A stretch of DNA of 64,000 bases from an uncultured Planctomycetota bacterium (lineage in GTDB: Bacteria; Planctomycetota; Phycisphaerae; UBA1845; Fen-1342). Positions 18,486-27,579 of the stretch are shown here, piece by piece; position 1 is the stretch's first letter, and each line of letters starts with the position of its first letter. The position numbers and the translations under genes are program-made. Under the pieces are notes generated by a model. It did no database searches and was not told the origin of the DNA. It saw only the letters and a list, made by a program, of their open reading frames with translations. Location: the NCBI GenBank assembly GCA_900696525.1, contig CAADGL010000012.1, positions 62,001 to 126,000 of the forward strand, given 5' to 3'.

Positions 18486-19328
18486 ATGCTCGCGTTTCAC
18501 AACGTCCGAAAGGCGTTCCGCGCGACGGTCGCGGTCGATGGCCTGTCGCTGGAGGTGCGCCGCGGCGAAGTGCTGGGGCTGCTCGGTCCGAACGGCGCCG
18601 GAAAAACAACGAGCGTGAACCTCGCCGTCGGACTTCTGGCGCCCGACCAGGGGCGCGTCGAGTTCGCCGGCGGCAGCCCGCAGCAGGCCGCCGTCCGCCG
18701 ACGAATGGGCGTCGCCCCACAGTCGCTGGCGATCTACGACGAGCTGACCGGCGAGGAGAACGTGCAGTTCTTTGCGCGCATGCATGGGCTGCGCGGCGCG
18801 CCCCTGAGACAGCGCAGTGCGCAGGCCATCGCGCTCGTCGGACTCGACGACCGCCGCCGCCAACGCGCCGGAACCTACTCCGGCGGCATGAAGCGGCGGC
18901 TGAACCTGGCGGCCGCGATCGCGCACGAGCCGGAGCTGCTGATCCTGGACGAACCGACGGCGGGCGTCGATCCGCAGTCGCGCAACGCGATCTTCGAGAA
19001 CATCGTGGCCCTGCGGGCCCGGGGTGTCACGGTGATCTACACCACCCACTACATGGAAGAGGCCGAGCGCCTGTGCGACCGCGTGGCGATCGTCGACCGC
19101 GGCCGGCTGCTCGCGCTCGACACGGTCAGGGGGCTGGTCGCGGCGCACGGCGGCCACAGCCGGCTGCACGCCGTCACCGAGCGGGGTGAACACACGATTG
19201 AAGCCGACGACCCGGTGGCGGAACTGAACCGCTTGCAGGCGTCGGAGCGGTTGCTGCGGTTCGAGCTCGAGCGGCCGAGTCTCGAAGCGGTCTTCCTGAA
19301 TCTGACCGGGCGTACGCTGCGCGACTGA
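18486..19328 (+). CDS. ABC transporter ATP-binding protein (ABC-2 export type)
   Basis: GLLGPNGAGKTTSVNLAVGLL, YSGGMKRRLNLAAAI, LLILDEPTAGVDPQSR, TTHYMEEAERLCDR. Confidence 0.94.
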   Translation: MLAFHNVRKAFRATVAVDGLSLEVRRGEVLGLLGPNGAGKTTSVNLAVGLLAPDQGRVEFAGGSPQQAAVRRRMGVAPQSLAIYDELTGEENVQFFARMHGLRGAPLRQRSAQAIALVGLDDRRRQRAGTYSGGMKRRLNLAAAIAHEPELLILDEPTAGVDPQSRNAIFENIVALRARGVTVIYTTHYMEEAERLCDRVAIVDRGRLLALDTVRGLVAAHGGHSRLHAVTERGEHTIEADDPVAELNRLQASERLLRFELERPSLEAVFLNLTGRTLRD

Positions 19329-19342
19329 AGGAGACGAGCCGG

Positions 19343-20620
19343 ATGGATGCCGTGCTGGCGCTGGCCCTGAAGGACCTGCGGCTGCTGCTGCGCGACCGGG
19401 TCGGCTTCTTCTTCACGTTCTTCTTCCCGATCCTGTACGCGTCGTTCTTCGGGATGATCTTCTCCGGTCAGGCCGGGCAGCGGTCGGCGATCCGCATTCA
19501 CGTCGTGGACCACGATGCAACGCCGGAATCGCGCCGCTTCGTCGAGCGACTCGCGGCCGGCGATCGGCTCGAATGCGCGATGGTGGAGAACGAAGCCGCC
19601 GCCAACGACGCCGTCCGCCGCGGGCGCGTCGCGGCCTGCCTGGTGCTGCCGCGGGGATTCGGAGCGCGCTACGCGCATCCCTTTGCCCGCGGGCTGCCGG
19701 AAATCGAGCTGCGCATCGATCCGTCGCGCGCCGCCGAATCAGGCATGCTCCAGGGGCTGCTCGCCGGCGCCCTGTTCGGCAGCGTGCAGGACCTGATGAC
19801 CGATCCGAACGCGCTCGGGGCCATGGTCGATCAATCGCTCGCCGAGCTCGACCAGGCCGGCAGCCAGGTCGATCCGCTCATCAGCGGAGCCCTGCGCGCG
19901 TTCCTCCCGGCCCTGCGCGCGTTCGTCGAGCGCATGCCGCGCGGCGCCGGCGGCGGCCTGGCCGGGGCGATGGAGCCGAAAATCACCATTACGCCGATCG
20001 AGCGCCAGCGCTTCGGCCCGCGCAACGCGTACGAGATCTCCTTCCCGCAGGGGATCGTCTGGGGCATGCTCGGCTGCGCCGCGGGGTTCGGAATCGCGCT
20101 CGTCCAGGAGCGCACGCGCGGCACGCTCATGCGCCTGCGCATCTCCCCCGTATCGCCCTACCAGATTCTCGCCGGCAAGGCGCTGGCCTGCTTCCTGACG
20201 ACCGTGCTCGTGGCCGGGTTGCTGCTCGGATTCGGATACGTGGTGTTCGGCGTTCGTCCCGGGTCGTGGCCACTGCTGAGCGTGGCGGTGCTGTGCGCCG
20301 CGGTCGCCTTCGTCGGCATCATGCAGCTTCTCTCCGTGCTTGGCAGAACGGAGCAGGCCGCCGGCGGCATCGGCTGGGCGATCCTGACGGTGATGGCCAT
20401 GCTCGGCGGCGGGATGGTGCCGCTGTTCTTCATGCCGACGTGGATGCAGCAGATCGGCAGCATCAGCCCGGTAAAGTGGGTCGTCTACGCCCTCGAGGGC
20501 GCCATCTGGCGCGGCTTCTCTCCCGCCGAGATGCTCCTGCCGTGCGGAGTCCTCGTGGCGATCGGCGTGGTGACGTTCGCGATCGGCGTCCGCGCATTCT
20601 CGTGGTCCGATGCGCGCTGA
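19343..20620 (+). CDS. ABC-2 type permease
   Basis: 15 bp downstream of the ATPase; MDAVLALALKDLRLLLRDRVGFFFTFFFPILYASFFGMIF and C-terminal membrane segments. Confidence 0.9.
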   Translation: MDAVLALALKDLRLLLRDRVGFFFTFFFPILYASFFGMIFSGQAGQRSAIRIHVVDHDATPESRRFVERLAAGDRLECAMVENEAAANDAVRRGRVAACLVLPRGFGARYAHPFARGLPEIELRIDPSRAAESGMLQGLLAGALFGSVQDLMTDPNALGAMVDQSLAELDQAGSQVDPLISGALRAFLPALRAFVERMPRGAGGGLAGAMEPKITITPIERQRFGPRNAYEISFPQGIVWGMLGCAAGFGIALVQERTRGTLMRLRISPVSPYQILAGKALACFLTTVLVAGLLLGFGYVVFGVRPGSWPLLSVAVLCAAVAFVGIMQLLSVLGRTEQAAGGIGWAILTVMAMLGGGMVPLFFMPTWMQQIGSISPVKWVVYALEGAIWRGFSPAEMLLPCGVLVAIGVVTFAIGVRAFSWSDAR

Positions 20621-20849
20621 GCCGTCCGCCCGCCGCCAGGCGTGGCGGCACGGATCGCATTCCATGCGTGCGTTTATCAGTCGCGGCGCCGCCATCGTGG
20701 CCGCTGCCGGAACGCGTTTCGTCAGGTCAAAGTTGGTTAGGCCAAATACCGATTGGAAGACTAGGAGCAGGCAGAGCAAGCCGGTCTTCAAGCGGGTTCC
20801 CGCGGGCATTTCGGGGCGCCGTTGCCGACCGTCAAGGGGGAGCGTCTCC

Positions 20850-22394
20850 ATGAAAGCGACACTGCTAGAGCGCGTCCGCGCGGGCGAGAACCTGCCTTCG
20901 CTGCCGATGGTGGCGGTCGAGATTCTGCGGCTGGTGCGCAAGGACAATGTCACGGGCGACGAGCTGGCGGCGGTGATCCAGCAGGATCCGGCGATGACCG
21001 GCCGAATTCTGAAGGTGGTCAACTCGTCGCTGTTCGGGCTCTCGCGGCAGATCGCGTCGCCGAAGCAGGCCGTGAACATGCTGGGCCTGCGGACGGTCAA
21101 GGTGATGGCGCTGAGCTTTTCGCTGGTGGACGCGGTGCGCGCCTGCCAGAGCGATGGGGTGTTCGACTTCGAGGCATACTGGCGGCGCTCGCTGACCTGC
21201 GCCGTCGCCGGACGGCTGTTGGCGCGCGCGGTGGCGCCGCACGTGGCGGAGGAGTCGTTCGTCAGCGGGCTGCTGGCCGACCTGGGCATGATCGCGGCCT
21301 GGCGCTGCGCACCCGAGCTGTACAACCCGGTCCTGGAGGCGGTGCAGGGGGCCGAGCGCCGACTGGATGAGGTCGAGGTCGAGCACCTGGGGCTGTCGCA
21401 CGCCGCGCTCAGCGCTGCGCTCCTTGGCGCCTGGGGACTCCCGGCGCTGATCTGCGACGCCGTGGCGGCCCACCATGACGAGGGCATAGCGGGCCTGGAG
21501 CCGGCCACGGCCGAGTTGGCGCGCCTCACGCAATGCGCCGCGCTGGTCGCGGAGCTCTTCTGCCGCGAATCAGGACCTGCGACGCTCGAACAGGTCAAGG
21601 CCCGCTGCCGCGATTCCCTCGGCATCGAAGCCCAGGCCCTGGAGCGCGTCTTCGATTCGCTCGACGCGCACGTGCGCCAGCAGGCCGCCGTGCTCGCCCT
21701 GCGCGTCGGTGAGACGGTCGACTACGCCCGGCTCCAGCTCGACGCCGCGTCGCACCTGGCGAGCCTGAGCATGCAGGCCGAGGTCGAGCGCCTGGCCTCG
21801 ACGACGCAGGCCGCCCAGACACGCGCCGCGCTGCACCGCGCCAACCAGCAGCGCGAAGCGGCGCTCGAGGCCGCGACCACCGACAGCCTCACCCGTCTCG
21901 CCAACCGCAGCGCCTTCGACCTGCGGCTCGTGCGCGACCTCGATCTCGCCCGCCGCCAGGGACTCGAACTCGGCCTGATCCTGCTCGACGTCGACCATTT
22001 CAAGCGCCTGAACGACACCCACGGCCATCGCGCCGGTGACGCCGTCCTGCGCGCCGTCGGGCAGTGCCTCGCCGAAACCGTCGGCGACGAGGGCTTCGCG
22101 GCGCGCTACGGCGGTGAGGAGTTCGTCGTGCTGTCGCATCGGCTCGGACGCGAGCGCATCGCTGAGCTGGCCGAGCGGCTGCGCGTGGCCATCGCGCGTC
22201 TGAGCGTCCAGCACGACCGGCAGCGGCTGCGCATCACGGCGAGCCTCGGCGTCGCCTGCGTCAAACCCCGTGCGGAGGCGACCAGCCCCGAGCAGTTGCT
22301 CGAGCTGGCGGATCGCGGCCTGTACCAGGCCAAGCGCAACGGACGCAACCGCGTCGAGACCGCCTGCGAGGCGGCCGCGCCCGCCAACCCATGA
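20850..22394 (+). CDS. HDOD domain - GGDEF domain signalling protein (probable diguanylate cyclase)
   Basis: LPSLPMVAVEILRLV...IQQDPAMTGRILKVVNSSLFGLSRQIASPKQAVNMLG (HDOD); DSLTRLANRSAFDLRL...DVDHFKRLNDTHGHRAGDAVL...RYGGEEFVVL (GGEEF). Confidence 0.93.
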   Translation: MKATLLERVRAGENLPSLPMVAVEILRLVRKDNVTGDELAAVIQQDPAMTGRILKVVNSSLFGLSRQIASPKQAVNMLGLRTVKVMALSFSLVDAVRACQSDGVFDFEAYWRRSLTCAVAGRLLARAVAPHVAEESFVSGLLADLGMIAAWRCAPELYNPVLEAVQGAERRLDEVEVEHLGLSHAALSAALLGAWGLPALICDAVAAHHDEGIAGLEPATAELARLTQCAALVAELFCRESGPATLEQVKARCRDSLGIEAQALERVFDSLDAHVRQQAAVLALRVGETVDYARLQLDAASHLASLSMQAEVERLASTTQAAQTRAALHRANQQREAALEAATTDSLTRLANRSAFDLRLVRDLDLARRQGLELGLILLDVDHFKRLNDTHGHRAGDAVLRAVGQCLAETVGDEGFAARYGGEEFVVLSHRLGRERIAELAERLRVAIARLSVQHDRQRLRITASLGVACVKPRAEATSPEQLLELADRGLYQAKRNGRNRVETACEAAAPANP

Positions 22395-22504
22395 GACGCG
22401 CCGCCGGCGTCGCTCCGCTGACGATCCTGCGCCACGCGGGATGCCCCAGGCCCACCTTTCCGCTATAACGACACGCCGGCGGCGGGCGCTGGGCGGCGGT
22501 GTCG

Positions 22505-23671
22505 ATGGCCGAAGTCACACTCGAACGCGTATGCAAGACCTACGCCGGCGGCGTGCGCGCCCTCCGAGACTTCTCGCTCACCGTCCCAAACGGGCAGCTC
22601 GTCGTGCTGCTGGGCCCGTCGGGCTGCGGAAAGACCACCGCACTGCGGCTCATCGCCGGGCTCGACCGGGTCTCGTCGGGCGTCGTGCGCATTGGCGGGC
22701 AGGTCGTGAATGAAACCCCGCCCCACTTGCGCGACGTCGCGATGGTGCTCCAGGAGGACTCGGTCTATCCGCACCTGACCGTGCGCCAGAACCTGGCGCT
22801 CGGCCTGCGGCTCAGGCGTCAATGGTCCCCCGCGGCCCGCCCGTGGCGCTGGCTGCTGTCCGCCGAGTATCGCCGCCGCGCCCGCGCCGAGCGCGCGCAC
22901 ATCGAAACCCGCGTGCGCGAGGCCGCCGAGGCGCTCGGCATCGGCGCCCTGCTGCGCCGCTACCCGGCGGCGCTATCCGGGGGGCAGCGGCAGCGCGTCG
23001 CCGTCGGCCGCGCGGTCGTGCGCCAACCCGCGGTGTTCCTGCTGGACGAGCCGTTGGCGAGTCTTGAAGCGCGGCTGCGCGAGGAGCTGCGGCGCGAGCT
23101 GCGCAGCCTTCAGCAACGGCTGGGCGTCGCGACGCTCTACGTGACGCACGACCAGGAAGAGGCGATGACGCTGGCCGATCGCCTGGCGGTGATGTGCGCC
23201 GGCGCCGTGCGGCAGGTCGCGGCGCCGCTGCACGTCTATGACCACCCGGCCGACCGCGACGTGGCCGGCCTGGTCGGGTCGCCGCCGATCAACCTGCTCG
23301 AAGCGCGGCTGGCCGTCGAGGACGGGGCATGCCGCGTGTACGTCGACGAAGCGGCGTTCGACCTGCCTGCGTCCCTGCGCGACGCGCTCACCCCCCGCGC
23401 CGGCGAGCGCCTGACCCTTGGCGTCCGGCCCGACGCGCTTCGGCCCGCGGCTGTCGACGCCGGCCCGGCGATCTGCGCCGTTGTGCACGGGGTCGAGACG
23501 CTGGGTGATCGGGTGCAGGTGATCGCCGATGCGCCGCGGCTGCCGCGCCTGGTGTGCCGCTGGGAGCGGGGCGGCGTCGTGCGGCCGGGAGAGGCCATTC
23601 GCCTCGTGCCGGACCTGGCGCGGGCGCACTATTTCGCGGCGGACACCGGGCGGAACCTGCTGGCGCACTGA
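22505..23671 (+). CDS. ABC transporter ATP-binding protein (MalK/UgpC/FbpC type)
   Basis: LLGPSGCGKTTALRLIAGLD, LSGGQRQRVAVGRAVVRQP, FLLDEPLASLEARLREE, THDQEEAMTLADR, C-terminal TOBE-like region. Confidence 0.93.
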   Translation: MAEVTLERVCKTYAGGVRALRDFSLTVPNGQLVVLLGPSGCGKTTALRLIAGLDRVSSGVVRIGGQVVNETPPHLRDVAMVLQEDSVYPHLTVRQNLALGLRLRRQWSPAARPWRWLLSAEYRRRARAERAHIETRVREAAEALGIGALLRRYPAALSGGQRQRVAVGRAVVRQPAVFLLDEPLASLEARLREELRRELRSLQQRLGVATLYVTHDQEEAMTLADRLAVMCAGAVRQVAAPLHVYDHPADRDVAGLVGSPPINLLEARLAVEDGACRVYVDEAAFDLPASLRDALTPRAGERLTLGVRPDALRPAAVDAGPAICAVVHGVETLGDRVQVIADAPRLPRLVCRWERGGVVRPGEAIRLVPDLARAHYFAADTGRNLLAH

Positions 23672-23683
23672 GAGCGCCGCGCG

Positions 23684-24148
23684 TCACACTTCGAGGCTGA
23701 GCGCGCCGGCGGAATGGCCGGCGCCAGCGGGTGGATCGGCCTGGGCCGCGGTGGCAGGCTGCGCTGCGCGCGAGACCTTGTCGATGAGCAGCCGCCAGGT
23801 CTCGCGCTGGTGCTCGAGGATGCGCAGCGCGTCGGCAACGGCCTGCGTGTCGCGCTTCATGCTGGCTTCGACGAGCCGGCGGTAGATGAAGTTGTAGAGG
23901 CCGGCCATCTGGTCGACGAGCTCGGGGTTAGCGTCGCGGTTCATGCCGTTGATGAGCTCGAGCACAATGCGCTGAGCGCGCTCCAGCGCGTTGAACGTGC
24001 CCTCGATGTCTCTTTTCTCCAGGGCTTCGCGCGCCTTTGTGGAGAAGCGGATCGCGCCGTCCAGCAGCATGAGCTGAAGCTGCTCGGGCGTCGCGGTCAT
24101 GACCGCGCTCTTGAGGTACTCGAACGACTTGTGCGTGGCCTGGCTCAT
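23684..24148 (-). CDS. fliS: Flagellar export chaperone FliS
   Basis: YLKSAVMTATPEQLQLMLLDGAIRFSTKAREALEKRDIEGTFNALERAQRIVLELINGMN...LYNFIYRRLVEAS. Confidence 0.93.
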   Translation of the reverse strand: MSQATHKSFEYLKSAVMTATPEQLQLMLLDGAIRFSTKAREALEKRDIEGTFNALERAQRIVLELINGMNRDANPELVDQMAGLYNFIYRRLVEASMKRDTQAVADALRILEHQRETWRLLIDKVSRAAQPATAAQADPPAGAGHSAGALSLEV

Positions 24149-24229
24149 CTCACGTGATTCATCGGTCCTCCGGACGGCGGGCATCAGTCCGCCGCCCGCG
24201 CAGCTTGTGCCGGCTCGCCGGCGCCGGCG

Positions 24230-27200
24230 CTAGCGGCGGCTGGTGCTGAAGTTCGCGGCCAGCGTGGAGAGCTGCGACAGCACGCCCTGCTGCGACTGGA
24301 GCTCGGACAAGGCCCGCTCCATCGCCAGGAACTGGCTCATGTAGCGGGCGCGCTTGCGGAGCAGCAGGTCGTTCATGGCCGTGACGCGCTCGTTGATCTG
24401 CTTCTTCTGCGTCTCCAGCGCGGCGCCGCGGCTCGGTATGAGGCCCTTGTCCTGCGTCATCGCCTCCAGCTCTTTCTTCATCCACGGCGCCAGGCCCTTC
24501 TCCTCATCCGTGAAGAACGCGACCACCTCCGCCCGGTTCGACTCCAGCGCCGCGTTGAACTTCTGCGAATCGAAGCTCAGCCGGCCCTTCTCCAGCGTGA
24601 TGCCCACCTGGCTCAGCCGGCGGATCAGCCCGTCGGCCGGCAGCCCCGCGCTCGTCGCCAGCCGCTGCAACCGCCGCTCGATCGAGTTGACCGTGCGGTC
24701 GCCGAGCAGAATCCCGCGGCGCTCGGTCTCCGGGTCATAGCTGGTCAGCTCGGCGATGCGGTCCATGGCGCTGTTGAAGGCCGACACCAGTCCGTCGATC
24801 GTGTCGGTCAGGTTCGCGAGGTTCTCCGTCACGTTGACGGTCACCGCCTCCGAGGAAACGCCGTTGAGCGACACCGTGGCGCCCGGCAGCAGGTTGTTGA
24901 GCGTGTTGGAGCCGCTCGTCACCAGGATCCCGCCCTGCGGATCGTTGCCCAGCAGCACGCGCGCGTCGGCGGCGCGGTTCAGCGTGATGAAGCCGAAGTC
25001 GTAGCCCTCGGCGTCGACAATCAGCTCGCCCGCCAGGCCGGTGGCCCGCGACACGAGACTCAGACGGAATGGGTTGGCGCTGCCGTCGTTGAGGATGCTC
25101 GCCTGCGCCAGGCCGCGGCCGTTGATCTTCGCCACCAGGTCGTCGAGCGTCTGGCCGGCGTTGATCTCGATCCGCTGCGCGAAGCTGCCGTCGATGCGCC
25201 CGGTGTCGGATTGACCCGCGATGTTCAGCCCCGCCGCGGTCGTGCCGCCCTCATCGGTGATCTTCAGCGAGCCGCCGTCGATCGACTCGACCAGCAGCCC
25301 GTCGCCGGTGTCGTTGATCCGCGCGCGGGCGCCGACCGCCTGGCCGCGGGCGTTGATCTCGGCGATCACGTCCCCCAGCGTCCTGTATTGTCCCTGGCCG
25401 AGCTGCACGCTGACCGACGTGCCGGCGGCGTTGGTGATGCGGAACGTGCCGAGCGAGACGCCGGCGCCCTGGTTCAGGCTGCTGAGCAGCGTCGTCTCGG
25501 AGATGTACTGGCGCTGGAGGTCGGCGCCGCGCAACACCGGCCCCGAGCCCTGCGCCAGCCCGCTGAGCGCCGCGAAGTTGCCGGTCTCATCGCTGATGCT
25601 CACCGAGCTCGTGCCGTCGAGGCTCGCTACGACCAGCCGCGTGCCGGATGCGTCGTAGCCCGCCTCGATCCCCAGCCCGTTCGCCTCGCCCGCCTGGTTC
25701 AGCAGCCCGATCACCTCCGCCAGCGTCGCCGCGCCCGACAGATCGACCGTGGCGCTGCCGCTGCCGGCAGTGATCCGGACCTGCCCGGCGTTCAAGCCCG
25801 CGCCGCCGTTGAGGCTGCGCAGCAGCACCGAGTCGATGCCGCCGACGATGCGGGCGCCGGCGAGCGGCCCGTCGCTGGGCCGCTCGTCGAAGCCCAGGTC
25901 GTAGAGCGCTCGCGAGCCGCCGATCGCCGAGAGCTGCACGGCCCCGCCGTCCTGCCCGGCGATGCGCAGGCGCTTGCCGTCGATCGTCGCCTGGATGCCA
26001 AAGGTGTTGGCCTCGGCGAAGTTCACCGCGAGCAGCACGTCCTGGAGGCGATCGATCAGCAGCACCTCGCGGCCGGTGATCTTGCCCGTCGCCGACTCAC
26101 CGAGAATCCCCAGGTCGCGCGCCCCCGTCCCGGAGACATCCTCGATCTTCAGTTGGCGCGCCGCGCCGGCATCGGCGTAGGACAGGATCAGCTTGTTGCT
26201 GACGAGGTTCAGCCGGACGTCGGGGACGGCGGCCTCGATGGCCGACTTGATCTCGCCGATCGTCCGCAGCCCCGCCAGGTCGACCTCGTGCGTGTGCTTC
26301 GTCCCGTCGGCGTCCGTCGTCGTCAGCCGCACCACGCCCAGGTTCACGCCGCCGCCGTGGTTCAGCCGCTCGATGCGCGTGCCGCTCGTCAGGATCTCGC
26401 TCAGATCGACCTTGAAGCTGCCGACCGCGGTGCTGACGGTGAAGTCGCCCCCGGCCTTGGCGCGGCGGACGCCGTTGGCGTCGTTGAGGGCGGACAGGCG
26501 GGTCTGGTCGCTGAGGAACACGAGGTCGGCGCCGGTGAGCTCGCCGTCCGGCGAGAAGGTGTTTCCGGGGGCGAAGCCGAGATCGCGCGCGGTGGAGCCG
26601 CCGCCGACCTCGCTGATGCGCAGCGAGCCGCCCGTGGTCTCGGTGAGGACGAGCCGGTCGCCGCGGACCTGGGCGTTGACGTTGAGCCCGGCGTCGTTGA
26701 TGCGGTCGACGACCTCGCGGAGGGTGACGGCGTCGTTGATGTTGATGGTGGCGCTGGCGCCACTGTCGTCGGTGAGCTTGAACTTTCCTCGCTGCACGCC
26801 GGCGTAGCCGTTGAGCTCGTCGAGGCGGGTCTGGTTGTTGACGCGGGCCCCGGCGGATTCGAGGGTGATCACTCCGGGCGGCAACGCGCCGTCGCGCGTG
26901 GCGAAGCCGCGGCTGACGACCTGGTGCGTGCTGGCCAGTTGCCGCACGATGAACGAGTAGGAGCCGACGGGCGTGCTCTGCCCGCCGCTGACGCTGAGCA
27001 GATCCGGGTTGCTGGAGCTGATGCTGGTGCCGCTGAAGATGTCGGGCTTGGCGAGCGAATTGATGCGCGACAGGATGCCGGCGATGCGGGCGGAGATATC
27101 GAGCAGCGCTGTTCGTTGCGCGTCCAGGCCGGTTATGCGCGAGAGCAGGCGGTCACGCGGGCGCGCGTCGATGGCGATGAGCTGCGCGACGATCTGCTCG

Positions 27201-27247
27201 ATGTTCAGGCCGGAGATCAGCCCGACGCCCGATGTTATCGTACCCAT
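24230..27247 (-). CDS. fliD: Flagellar hook-associated protein 2 (FliD), large form with repeated flagellin-hook-IN-like segments
   Basis: MGTITSGVGLISGLNIEQIVAQLIAIDARPRDRLLSRI...; C-terminal coiled coil and GILLGDRTVNSIERRLQRL; adjacent to fliS. Confidence 0.92.
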   Translation of the reverse strand: MGTITSGVGLISGLNIEQIVAQLIAIDARPRDRLLSRITGLDAQRTALLDISARIAGILSRINSLAKPDIFSGTSISSSNPDLLSVSGGQSTPVGSYSFIVRQLASTHQVVSRGFATRDGALPPGVITLESAGARVNNQTRLDELNGYAGVQRGKFKLTDDSGASATININDAVTLREVVDRINDAGLNVNAQVRGDRLVLTETTGGSLRISEVGGGSTARDLGFAPGNTFSPDGELTGADLVFLSDQTRLSALNDANGVRRAKAGGDFTVSTAVGSFKVDLSEILTSGTRIERLNHGGGVNLGVVRLTTTDADGTKHTHEVDLAGLRTIGEIKSAIEAAVPDVRLNLVSNKLILSYADAGAARQLKIEDVSGTGARDLGILGESATGKITGREVLLIDRLQDVLLAVNFAEANTFGIQATIDGKRLRIAGQDGGAVQLSAIGGSRALYDLGFDERPSDGPLAGARIVGGIDSVLLRSLNGGAGLNAGQVRITAGSGSATVDLSGAATLAEVIGLLNQAGEANGLGIEAGYDASGTRLVVASLDGTSSVSISDETGNFAALSGLAQGSGPVLRGADLQRQYISETTLLSSLNQGAGVSLGTFRITNAAGTSVSVQLGQGQYRTLGDVIAEINARGQAVGARARINDTGDGLLVESIDGGSLKITDEGGTTAAGLNIAGQSDTGRIDGSFAQRIEINAGQTLDDLVAKINGRGLAQASILNDGSANPFRLSLVSRATGLAGELIVDAEGYDFGFITLNRAADARVLLGNDPQGGILVTSGSNTLNNLLPGATVSLNGVSSEAVTVNVTENLANLTDTIDGLVSAFNSAMDRIAELTSYDPETERRGILLGDRTVNSIERRLQRLATSAGLPADGLIRRLSQVGITLEKGRLSFDSQKFNAALESNRAEVVAFFTDEEKGLAPWMKKELEAMTQDKGLIPSRGAALETQKKQINERVTAMNDLLLRKRARYMSQFLAMERALSELQSQQGVLSQLSTLAANFSTSRR

Positions 27248-27384
27248 GCTCGCTCCTCCGACGGGGGCGCAAGGCGGGCCGGCCGGCGCGGCGCAGCCGC
27301 CTACGGTATATCGGGTCACGAGCGAGCAAGCTGCATTCCGATGTCGCGCCGGACGCGGGACACCGCATGCGAGCCGCCAGCGCG

Positions 27385-27544
27385 TGACCTGGCGGCGGAC
27401 GAGCGCACGAGCCGCGAGCGCCTGACCTGGCGGCGGACGAGCGCACGAGCCGCGAGCGCCTGACCTGGCGGCGGACGAGCGCACGAGCCGCGAGCGCCTG
27501 ACCTGGCGGCGGACGAGCGCACGAGCCGCGAGCGCCAGCGAGTG
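27385..27544. repeat. Tandem 38-bp repeat, 4 copies, ending in the dispersed 24-mer ACGAGCCGCGAGCGCCAGCGAGTG
   Basis: TGACCTGGCGGCGGACGAGCGCACGAGCCGCGAGCGCC at 27385, 27423, 27461 and 27499; 27521-27544 is the exact reverse complement of 1455-1478. Confidence 0.97.
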
Positions 27545-27579
27545 TCGGGTCCGATATCTCCCGGGTCTCGGGCGGATCG

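Noticed and set aside
19739-21625. 628-aa minus ORF across the ABC-2 permease and HDOD-GGDEF genes, including a signal-peptide-like KTGLLCLLLVFQSVFG
   Set aside because: Antisense to two well-supported genes; the hydrophobic run is short and isolated in the gap. No homology signature.
27290-27330. Possible sigma28 promoter (CCCGATAT) upstream of fliD
   Set aside because: A -10-like half site is present but no TAAA-type -35 at the right spacing; too weak to call.
25211-27463. 750-aa plus-strand ORF opposite fliD
   Set aside because: Antisense frame of fliD with V/A/D/R/Q-rich low-complexity composition; no recognisable domains.
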